DNA of 64,000 nt from Prunus persica (Eukaryota > Streptophyta > Magnoliopsida > Rosales > Rosaceae), in NCBI RefSeq assembly GCF_000346465.2, contig NC_034012.1, positions 8,912,294 through 8,976,293 of the forward strand. The letters run 5' to 3'. The notes beneath the pieces were generated by a model. That model was not told the DNA's origin. It ran no database searches and saw nothing but the letters and a program-made list of their open reading frames with translations. Of this stretch, positions 36,510 to 45,471 are shown one piece after another (positions within the stretch are counted from its first letter, which is position 1; each line of letters starts with the position of its first letter). Position numbers and translations under genes: made by a program.

Positions 36510-37614
36510 TCATTTCAAAAGGTAGGTTATCCAATCTGAGCGCTCTTCAAGTGACATACTAAAAAATACATCCCTTCTTGTTTTAGTATTAAGCAATGCA
36601 ACTGCTTTATAACGAGCACGTTCATCCAAATTTGGGGTCTCCTTGATAGCAACCCAAATACAACTTTGGTTCTCTCTTTTCCTTTTCTCTCTATCTTTCT
36701 CCCTTTTCTCCAATAGGTTACAGATTCTCTGAAAGTTGGTAGCAATTGAATCAATGTTAAGAGAAAGTTTTTCCAGTATTCCAGCTTGATTGGTGGTCTC
36801 AAATGAGGTAGTATTCCCTTCATACTCAGCTCTAGTTCGTTTCTTCTGGTTGATGCTTTCTGAGGGAACTTTCGGACTAGTGGCATGAAAGAGTAAGGGT
36901 GATGAAGATTGTCCAGGTGATGGATCTTGGTGTGATGGTTCCTTTTCATTTGGTAGAAAAGCCTTATTACCATCATCATAAACAAACTCCTGTTTTCCAA
37001 CATGTCTATCTTCGACCCAATCAATTCTTGCATCAATATCATCACCCAATTCTAACGAGTTTCTCTCAATAGCAATTTCATTCCCAAATACAATTTGCAA
37101 TTCCTCATAGTCCTCACAAGTTTCTGTGCGAAGGCCTATGTGGCTCGGATAGGACTGTAAATGAAACAAGAAAATAATTATTATTTAAGAAAGGAAGTAA
37201 TATGTACTCAAATTACCAAATATAATATATTTAAAGAAGAGTTAAGAAGCGCACCTTAAAGTAATCTTCCCAAAGTTTTTCATCACCAGTGAATTTCTTT
37301 CTGATTGGGTCCCACTCAAACCCAGAGCAATGATGGACAAGTTGGGTATACTTTTGATATTTTTTCTTAAAGTATTTCAACCGACTCTGGTAATGAGAAT
37401 AACTTTTTTGACACTTAAGTTTTTCATTAATCTTTGGAAGTATTTTAGCTTCTACAGTTGCCTTGTTTAGCACACCATTAGGATTCCGCCATCCATGAGA
37501 CACAGCATCGACCATGAGTTGTAACAACATCTTGCTCTCTTCCATATTCCAACTGTTATAATCATTCTTGGCCTTCCCTTTTCCATTTACTTGCAATTGT
37601 CGTGCATCTCCCAT
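36510..37614 (-). CDS. Myb/SANT-like domain protein (transposon-related family), 334 aa, two exons
   Basis: Exons in transcript order are 37614-37255 and 37154-36510, with a GT-AG intron and phase 0. The N-terminal part (about residues 20-110) is a Myb/SANT-like DNA-binding domain: WNMEESKMLLQLM, VDAVSHGWRNPNG, YSHYQSRLKYFKKKY and GFEWDPIRKKF. Then come LWEDYFKSYPSH and TCEDYEELQIVFGN, typical of this large plant family, which is related to Myb proteins encoded by PIF/Harbinger transposons. A basic segment (KREKDREKRKREN) may be a nuclear signal. The end, FFSMSLEERSDWITYLL, is also a family feature. No disabling lesion is seen. It probably binds DNA in the nucleus; targets are unknown. It sits among F-box and hAT remnants on the same strand. 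Confidence 0.8.
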
Positions 37615-37625
37615 TTGTAATGTAA

Positions 37626-38290
37626 CTATAATGCAAATTATTATTAGATATCTAATTTTTAGTTTCTTATTGATCTAATATAATACAAAACCACACAACC
37701 TCTCTAACTGACAATATTATACATAAAATTAACTCATAATACAAGAAAGTAAAAGACCAAATGATATATATTTCTCATAGAAAAAAAAGGGACCAAATGA
37801 TTAATAATGCAAGAGCAAAAGGACCATGCATAACAAAACAGGCCAAAATATGCAAACATACATAAGCTTACAGAAGCTGCAATCTAATAGGGCTGAAAAA
37901 AAATTAGATCAGATAAGCTTACAGAAGCTGCAATATAATTGACTAAACGCACTGTTTAAGCCACCACACTATCCTTATATTTCCAATAAAATGTTATTTT
38001 CTTCTTTTTTGCGTTTCATGTGAATTTAGGATGATTAATTATAAGTGTACTAAAAAAACAATCGAAGCCTATAATCAAGGAAACAACAAATCACATATGC
38101 TATAAACTACTATATATATGAAAATACCAAAACTAAAACAAGAAAATGCGCGTACGTAAACCCTAACCCTAACCGAAACCCTAATAACAAGTAAAACCCA
38201 ACCAGATTATCATCAATGAACAAGAAAATAACGGGAAAGAAAAACTAGCAGTGTACAAATTGATTTGAAGAGAGAAAAAAATGAGTGTAC
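37626..38290 (-). other. Leader intron of the Myb/SANT gene
   Basis: On the minus strand a donor CTCAAG|GTACAC (38290) and an acceptor TTATAG (ending 37626), 12 bp before the ATG, bracket a 665-bp AT-rich stretch. It contains telomere-like CCCTAACCCTAACC / AAACCCTAA motifs (plus strand 38158-38184), known as telo-boxes in plant leaders and promoters. Confidence 0.6.
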
Positions 38291-38393
38291 CTTGAGAGAG
38301 ATGGAGGAATGCTCGTAATTTGCAGAGAGAGAAAATAGATCGTCGAAGCTTCAAATGAAATATTGGGGGACGGCTGAACTTGTTATGACCTTA

Positions 38394-38405
38394 GGTATTT
38401 ATACT
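38394..38405 (-). promoter_or_regulatory. TATA box of the Myb/SANT gene
   Basis: The minus strand reads AGTATAAATACC, followed about 30-100 bp downstream by a purine/CT leader and the leader-intron donor. This supports a live promoter for the Myb/SANT gene. Confidence 0.6.
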
Positions 38406-38639
38406 TCTCTCTCACCCTCAAATCCACAACCCTAGAAATCCTTCAAAATCTGACTGTTGGAATACACCTAAACTTTTGTGTATTTTTCTTCACCTAATTA
38501 ATACCAAGAAAAAAGAAAAAGAAATAGTAATTACTGCAACAAGAATAAGATCAGTATGCCAAGTACAGAATCAGATGACATTGAAGACAAAGTAAAAATT
38601 CAGGTATAAAAGCACATGCCTTGTAATTCCACCCGCAAC

Positions 38640-39735
38640 CATTAACAAAAGCTTGGCTGTATCTGTATGATATCTAAAGACCTAAAGGCCAAAAGTTCGC
38701 AGGAACGACAGCAGAACTAAAAGGAGCTCCTGGCTAATGACCAAACCTCAAGCTCGCATGGGGTTTGGCTTAACCCTAGCCCTAGGCAGAAACGCAAACT
38801 TTCCAGCACAAGGGTTCCGAATACTTGTGGCAGAATTAGTAGCGAGGGCATATGAGCCCATTACGAGTTCCAAAGCGACCGAAATGGAAATATGTTGGAT
38901 TAATGTTGAATGAATGAATTTAGGTTAAATTGTGGTAATAGTCCTTGAATTATACCTCAGTTTTGTATTTTCGTCCTTGAAGTTTCAATAATAGTTGTTG
39001 TGGTCTTCACATTTGGTTGTGTTGCGCTTTTGGTTCTTTTCGTCAATTTTGCAAACTTTTATGTTAAATATTGGGATACATTAACCCATGATAAAATTTA
39101 AAAATATATATTAAAAACTAAAAAGTGGGAAGAAAAAAGAGAGAAGATAGAGATCAGGCATGAGTCGCTCAATAGCGAGGTTGAGAAGAGGGGGGTGCTG
39201 GGGATGGGAGATTAGGATGTCGGGGGTGGGGATGTTCAGGGAGGAGGTCGAGGTGAAGGGAGCAGCACATGTTTTTTTTTTTCCCTTCTTTATTTTATTT
39301 ATTTATTTTAAAATGGGTAATGAAATTCCTAATCTGCCTTCGGATTTGACAGAAAATTAACCCTATTGACGAAAATTATGAATAGTACAACGCCGGTTCA
39401 AATTTAAGGATCACAACAACTATTTTGACATTCGATGACAAAAATACAAATCGGGATATAATTTAAGGACCATTGCTACAAACAATTTAAGCTTGGTATA
39501 CAAATCTAACTGAAGGTTGTCCCAATGCAAGGAGAAAAGCTTACCAGTAAGTGTCCTCTCTCTCAGATAAAAGCGTGTGCTTGGAGAGGCTGTGCGTCTG
39601 AGGTGGTTGTGAATGAAGGTTGAGCTTTTGATCAGTGACCTCCATATGATTTACACACAGCATTGTATTTGATTAGAAATTTGATGGGCAGCCTCAGGAG
39701 GATTTCGTGTAGATATTTTCTCTTAAGTTTGTGGT
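38640..39735 (-). pseudogene. Third F-box remnant, split by a MITE
   Basis: Two blocks match the F-box pseudogene at 31713-32837. 38640-38890 resembles its middle (the 'ccattaacaaa' and 'gcaggaa..acagcag' parts). 39497-39735 resembles its N-terminal part (the 'gttgtcccaatgcaaggagaaaagc' and 'gatgggcagcctcaggaggatttcgtgta' parts). Between them lies an unrelated inverted-repeat element. Stops and indels are frequent. This remnant borders the Myb/SANT promoter. Confidence 0.7.
38923..39490. mobile_element. MITE with about 90-bp terminal inverted repeats (MULE-like)
   Basis: The left arm (about 38923-39010, beginning GGTTAAATTGTGGTAATAGT) and the right arm (about 39400-39490, whose reverse complement begins GCTTAAATTGT) are imperfect inverted repeats over roughly 90 bp; both contain TTGTATTTT and ATAGTTGTTGTG. 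It interrupts the F-box remnant. Long inverted repeats without an internal transposase suggest a Mutator-type MITE. The target duplication is unclear because ATTTA occurs at both junctions. Confidence 0.6.
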
Positions 39736-40645
39736 GAAATACTTTGCTTTAAATCTCTAGAAATGAAAGAAGTTGGGATTTAGGGGTTATTATATATAAG
39801 AAAGTACATGGTGTGGTATATGAGTTAATGTTAAGACAAAGAAATCAAATGCTGTCGCTTGCATCCCTTCGAACACACTTTGGGTTGGGGCAACAACTGT
39901 GCTAATAATCTGTATGGTGCCCTGCCCTGGTCATTTAAACCCACTTCACATTTTGTGTCATTCTTACAAAAGCTTGCAAGCAAGTAAAACCACAACTCTG
40001 GATCGACCTATACATGCAACAGAAACCAGTTCTTTAAATATTTGATATTCATCCCGTCATGCCGGCCAAAAGAGTGGAACAAACGGCATGCGGTTAGTAA
40101 GAAACCAGAGATGGATAGCAGCCCACATTCTTAAACTCAGCTTCTATTCAATCTAAAACTTGATGAATCATCTTACAAAGAAAGTGTCACACGCTGGCAA
40201 ATCGAAGAGACATCTTTCAATGACAAAAGAGGTCCCTCTAATTTAAATACAAATCTGGGAATCTAGTTGATGCCCTAAAATTTACATTTAAGCTTGACAA
40301 AGAACTATAAGCAATTAACAGGTCTCATGTGATGTATTGACATGGAGAAAGAGATTAGGTTCACTGCCCAGACCAGCTTTAAGTGTGTCAACGGCGATTA
40401 GACACCACCGCGATAGAGGCCAATATCTGATCCATCAACCTTCCATGACAAGATTACACCAAAGTTGGTAATCCGACACATATAATTAGTCAAATATATA
40501 TAGAGAAACACAAAAAACGTAGCACATGCATACCTTTGGAAAATTAACTTGATTCAATAAGTAGTGGTCTAGCAGCAGAATGGCTTGAGAATGGATTGAC
40601 ATCTGATACAAAAAGAGAGAAGAAAATCTTGCAATAAGATTGCTG
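39736..40645. other. 3' flank of the BED/hAT gene
   Basis: No gene is supported. The 40000-40230 stretch resembles 36190-36420 downstream of the Myb/SANT gene. Confidence 0.45.
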
Positions 40646-42667
40646 CTAAGTACAGCTCATATCAAAGACAAAGTAAAATTCAAGTAGAATGCACATGCCT
40701 TTTAATTCCACCTGCAACCAATCTTGTGTGCATACCAAAGCCTGCCGAATATCAGGATTCAGTGAGCTTCGACATTGATCAAGAACTCTACCACCAATGC
40801 TGAATGCTGATTCTGGTGCAACAGTTGACATAGGAGTTCCCAGAACATCACGTGCCATCATTGACAAGATAGGGTACCTTGGTGTGTGGACCTTCCACCA
40901 ATTTAATATGTTAAAATCACAATTACGAGGAAAGACTGGTTCCTCTAAATATTTGTCCAAGTCTGATATCACATTCTGGCTCTGAGAAGTCTCATAGAGA
41001 AATTTATCAAATCCCTTCAATCGATCCCTAGTATCACTGCTGGTACTAGGTAAGCTGCTGCCAGGCAAAGCCGAACCTTGATCAACCATTGTTGAGCAAA
41101 TTGAATATGCGTCAAAAAGCTCCTTGATGCCATCAGAAACTTCTTTAATCCTATCAAGAGCAGTACTACCATATATTTGAGAATAGTAATACTCCACCAA
41201 CTTCATTTTGAATCGGGGATCCAAGATTGCTGCAACTGCCAAAGCCAAACTGCACTTGCTCCAATATTTATCAAACTTAGCTTTCATCTTCAGCGCCATA
41301 CAACTAAGAAAGTCGTCTGGGCTCTTGCACCATTCAATTAATTGGATGTGAACATGACAAATCTCAGGAAAATATATACTTGCAGTTGGAGATTTGTTGC
41401 CTGAAAAGACATTAGTGATTTCAACAAGAAGTTTCAAATAACCTGTAACAAAACTCGTCCATTCCCATTCTGTATCGGTTAAAGATGAAGCGTAGGAAGG
41501 GTCATGCTCTTGCAGGAGAGAAAATGCACCCCTGTATTCTAAGGCTGTTTCAAGCATAATGTATGTTGAGTTCCACCGAACTGGGAAATCAAGAATTAAT
41601 CTCCTCTCACTATTGATTCCAACTTGCTGGGCAATTTCGTTGAACTTCCCTTGTACCACTTGTGAACTTCTTACGTGTTTGAAACTTCCTCGAATCTTTT
41701 GTATCACCTCTCTCAATGCTTCCAACACATCCTGCACAATTGAATTTAGAAGATGTGCAGCAGAGCGGATATCAAATAACTGACCATGACCCGCAAGAGG
41801 CCTACTTTGGGAGATCCGGTCTTTAATTCTCAGAACAATGTCATCATCGGTGGAACAATCATCCAATGTGAAGGCAAACAACTTACTGTGAATATCCCAG
41901 TCCATCAGACATTTGCTAATTACTTCTGAAAGTGAGTCCTCAGTATGAGTAGGATCAAGTGTGACAAAGTTCAGAACTTTCTTTTGTAGCTTCCAGTCCT
42001 CGTCAATATAATGTGCAGTCAAACATAGATACTCAACATTTTCTGGAGAAGACCACATTTCAACAGAAAGGTTAATTCTTCCCTGCAAACTATTAATCGC
42101 TTGATACACTTGACGTTTTTCTTTCCTATAAATTTCCATACAAAAATGCTCAACGTCATTATTTGGCACAACCTCAAACAATGGCTGAAGGTTCTTAACA
42201 AAAACTTTGAATCCAACATGATCAACCATGGTCAACGGGTAACCATGCAATATAATCATACGGGCAAGATCAAGACGACTACGGTCATTATCAAACTTGC
42301 CACTTGCAATGGTAACGATATCATCCTTTTTCAGATCCTGATCGAACTTTATGAGTGCTGGCTTCATATATTCATCTTTTCTCTGTGCTTCATCACAATT
42401 AATATTGGCAAGGCCAACGGTATTATCTTTTTTCCTTCTCTTTGCTGCAAGTAGTTGAGAAACATCAAAGTTGGATCGTTTTAGACATCGCATTAAATGG
42501 TTTCTCAGATGTGTGGTCCCACTATTACTTGATCCACTGAGCTTCTTGTTACAATGCACACAAACAGCATAACATATATCAGCCTTTCTAACCCTTTCAA
42601 AATGATTCCAGACAATAGATGTCAACCTCTTTGGTTTCTTGATAGCTGACTCAATGGGTATTTCCAT
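40646..42667 (-). CDS. BED zinc-finger hAT transposase-like protein (RICESLEEPER/DAYSLEEPER type), 673 aa
   Basis: One uninterrupted frame starts at ATG 42667, the first good start after the leader-intron acceptor. The N-terminus is a BED zinc finger with W20, F23, C36-x2-C39, H53-x3-H57 and a following C61. The hAT catalytic core follows with DFPVRWNSTYIMLE, then DPRFKMKLVEYYY, and near the C-terminus the hAT dimerisation region (FNILNWWKVHTPRYPILSMMARDVL, in pieces, with STVAPESAFS and LVCTQDWL). The usual first catalytic Asp in the 'TxDxWTS' motif reads SVEMWSS here (E203). No terminal inverted repeats were found around it, and it has a spliced leader. It may thus be a domesticated, DNA-binding gene in the nucleus rather than an active transposase. 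The last 15 or so residues may be intronic. Confidence 0.8.
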   Translation of the reverse strand: MEIPIESAIKKPKRLTSIVWNHFERVRKADICYAVCVHCNKKLSGSSNSGTTHLRNHLMRCLKRSNFDVSQLLAAKRRKKDNTVGLANINCDEAQRKDEYMKPALIKFDQDLKKDDIVTIASGKFDNDRSRLDLARMIILHGYPLTMVDHVGFKVFVKNLQPLFEVVPNNDVEHFCMEIYRKEKRQVYQAINSLQGRINLSVEMWSSPENVEYLCLTAHYIDEDWKLQKKVLNFVTLDPTHTEDSLSEVISKCLMDWDIHSKLFAFTLDDCSTDDDIVLRIKDRISQSRPLAGHGQLFDIRSAAHLLNSIVQDVLEALREVIQKIRGSFKHVRSSQVVQGKFNEIAQQVGINSERRLILDFPVRWNSTYIMLETALEYRGAFSLLQEHDPSYASSLTDTEWEWTSFVTGYLKLLVEITNVFSGNKSPTASIYFPEICHVHIQLIEWCKSPDDFLSCMALKMKAKFDKYWSKCSLALAVAAILDPRFKMKLVEYYYSQIYGSTALDRIKEVSDGIKELFDAYSICSTMVDQGSALPGSSLPSTSSDTRDRLKGFDKFLYETSQSQNVISDLDKYLEEPVFPRNCDFNILNWWKVHTPRYPILSMMARDVLGTPMSTVAPESAFSIGGRVLDQCRSSLNPDIRQALVCTQDWLQVELKGMCILLEFYFVFDMSCT

Positions 42668-42693
42668 CACATTGGCATGAAATCAACCAAAGT

Positions 42694-43176
42694 CTGCACA
42701 TCATATAAGATATAATGATTAAATCAGATAAAACTACAAGATGAATCTGCAGAACCTCAAACATCAATAACTAATAATGTTTATAAAGTCACACAAAAAA
42801 ACAAAACAAAAAACTTAAATTGCTCCAAAAAATATACTACAGGGACATCATTATGGCACTGAGCACACAGATCCTTACTTCAACAAATAATAGCATATTA
42901 TTAAGGTCCTATGCCATGGTGTACAACAACAACAAAAAATTGAATGAAAATATGAATGTTTGTGCACATATACTTACATAAATACATAAACATCCCATAC
43001 TAATAGAGATATTACAACTCAACTGAATCAGGAGATATATACAAAAACAACCACACTGATAGAATCTTGGTGCAAGTAAACCCTTGGAATACAAACTCTA
43101 CAAGAAGTCAAAATATTCTCGGACAAAAGCCTTGGTAATCTTACATCCTTGGAAATCAGTAAACCATAAATCAATT

Positions 43177-43212
<36 letters not shown>

Positions 43213-44103
43213 TATGGACACCTGTGTGCATATAGACACTGAATCACTACAGGGAGAAAACACTGCATTATTTTGCATTTAAAGTGACAGAGACATTTAT
43301 CAGGCAGAAGATCAGAATATTAAAGTGGTACGTGTACTCTGATTTCACTAATGGGATCTTTATACATAACCAAGCATTTTTTCTTCATTGCACAATACAA
43401 AAAATTGAATCAATTTTGCCCCACAGATTTCAAAAGCCCTGGAAGCATATTTATAACACAACCCACATTATACCAAAAAGACAACATTAAAACCAGTGAA
43501 TAAAACAGCAAAAGTACATTAAATCTAACAACAGATACTAATTATGTGAAACAAACCATGAAACCTCACAACTTGAATATTGATTCCAACAGAAAATCTT
43601 CCGACACAAAATTCCATTGAATAGGAAGCCATAGAAGGTAAACATATAACTGATATGTACTTAATGAGGTTTGACAACACAATAAATTCCATTAAGAGTC
43701 AACATTTTGAGTCATATGTTGGGTTAAATTGGCCCATATCACAATTTAAGTGATAAAATCAGTGTCAAATCCTGCTCCTCTATATCATACAAAATCACGA
43801 GGCAACCACAACCTCATCACTTAGAAATTCATCAGCACCCAAAAACCAACGTCGAGAAATCAAATTTCGAAGAAATGACAACCAAAATCTCAAATTTCAC
43901 TCAATAAAGTTTCAACATTTCAGCTTCAATTTCCTAAGCAACAGAACAAGCATATATGCATCAAATTGTGCGATCCGGGTAACACCAAAATCAACCAAAG
44001 AAACACCCACGAACATTAGAAATTGCAATTAAAATCTGAACCTAACAGAGTGAGAGGGCAAAAAAAGTAACATTTTCACAGAAATGTTCGAAATTGATCT
44101 TAC
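42694..44103 (-). other. Leader intron of the BED/hAT gene
   Basis: On the minus strand a donor ACTCT|GTAAGATC (44103) follows a CT-rich leader (about 44104-44240), and an acceptor GATGTGCAG ends at 42694, 26 bp before the start codon. A tiny upstream frame (ATG CCA ATG TGA) overlaps the main ATG by two bases and could dampen translation. No coding sequence is seen inside the intron; a CA microsatellite lies at 43181-43209. Confidence 0.6.
43181..43209. repeat. (CA)n microsatellite
   Basis: A 29-bp CA run inside the leader intron of the BED/hAT gene. Confidence 0.9.
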
Positions 44104-44654
44104 AGAGTAATTGTTGTAATGACTTTGTATCTTCAAAGAATTTCAGGAAATCCGATCGGTGCTCCGGCAAATTGGGGTTGGATTGTGAGAGACCCTGAAG
44201 AGAGAAGGAGAGAGTCTGAACCCGAGGTGGCTGCGAGAGAATATGGGTTGGGTCCGATAAGAGTATACCCGGATTGATTAGTGGGTCAACGCATTAGGAT
44301 ATTATTGTAGCTCAACCGAAAACCAATTGAGGAAAGATCCGGACCCGATTGAAGTGAACTAACCCAAGCTTGGATCCGTTTTGGTTATGGGCATCTGGGT
44401 TTGGGCCTCAAGTTGATTGATAAGTTTTTTCTTTTTCTTTTTGAGAACAGTTGAGTTTGAGTTTTCTCCTACCTAGGTTATTAATTTATATTTTACACCC
44501 TTATAATTTGGCCAAAATTGCATTTTGATTCAGAATCTTCAAAGTAATTCAAAAAGGCTAAGATATTACTTAATTACATATATTAAATTAAAGAGATTGG
44601 CGAAAAAAAAGAGTAAAGAAACTAATTTTATATTTTTAAAATAAAACAAAAACA

Positions 44655-45412
44655 AAATAGGCCACGCGACTATACCACTGAAATCCATATTAGTCGAGCA
44701 TAGCTGGACGGCTATACTATTTTAAAAAAAATTAAAAACAGTATAGCCGCATGGCTGTACTATATATAAAGCACCGCCCCAGCCTATGCGCCACGTGTCA
44801 AACATGTACCGCCTAGCGGCTATACTATTCTTAAAAAAAATAGGGAAATGAGTATAGCCGGTCGGCTATACTATTTTTTTTAAAAACTTTTAAAATCCGG
44901 GTATAGCCGAACGGCTATACTATATATAAAAAATAAAAGGACCCGCCCAGCACCAAGGCACCACGTGTCACCGAGTAAGGCCGCTCGGCTATACTATTTT
45001 TAAAAAAACTTTTAGGCTATACCTAGGACCCCCAAGCTAGACGCCACGAGTCAAAAAGTCGCCCCTACACTATTTTTGTAAAAAAAAAATTTAAAAAGGT
45101 ATAGCCGGGCGGCTATACTATTTATATACCAGCCCATCACTTAGAAGCCAGGTGTCAAACACAGTAAAGCCGTACGGCTATACTATTTTTTAAAAGAAAT
45201 TAGTAAAAACGAGTATAGCTGCACGGCTGTACTATTTATATATAAAAAAATAATTAAAACTGAGTATATCCGCTCGGCTATACTATTTATAGATATAAAG
45301 AAAAATGGACTCAGCGACTAGGCCTCACGTGTCAAACAAGTAAAGCCGAGCGGCGATACTATTTATTAAAAAAAAGTAAAAATTCGTGTATAGCCGCGGG
45401 GCTATACTATAT
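44655..45412 (+). repeat. Array of about 12 short palindromes with interleaved G-box blocks
   Basis: The consensus GTATAGCCGnnCGGCTATAC, usually followed by TATTTA or TATATA, recurs about twelve times with differing centres. Clear examples are 44741-44760, 44852-44871, 44901-44920 (perfect), 45099-45118 and 45388-45407. Between them are poly-A/T tracts and a block CCACGTGTCA or variants (44791-44800, 44961-44970, near 45030, near 45148, and 45324-45333). Every palindrome arm is conserved and most mismatches are single. The array begins about 400 bp upstream of the leader of the BED/hAT gene and ends next to the leader of NADK copy 1. I know no named family with this unit. It could be a satellite, a non-autonomous element with internal repeats, or a regulatory array. 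Confidence 0.85.
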
Positions 45413-45471
45413 GCTAAGTCTACGCCGAGCTTTGGCTGGACAATCGTCAAACCTTTCACAGAGAGAGAATA

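Noticed and set aside
38158..38184. Interstitial telomere
   Set aside because: Only two or three CCCTAA units; better explained as telo-box motifs common in plant leaders.
44655..45412. CRISPR-like array
   Set aside because: Plant nuclear context, palindromes with varying centres and uneven spacing, no cas genes; not CRISPR.
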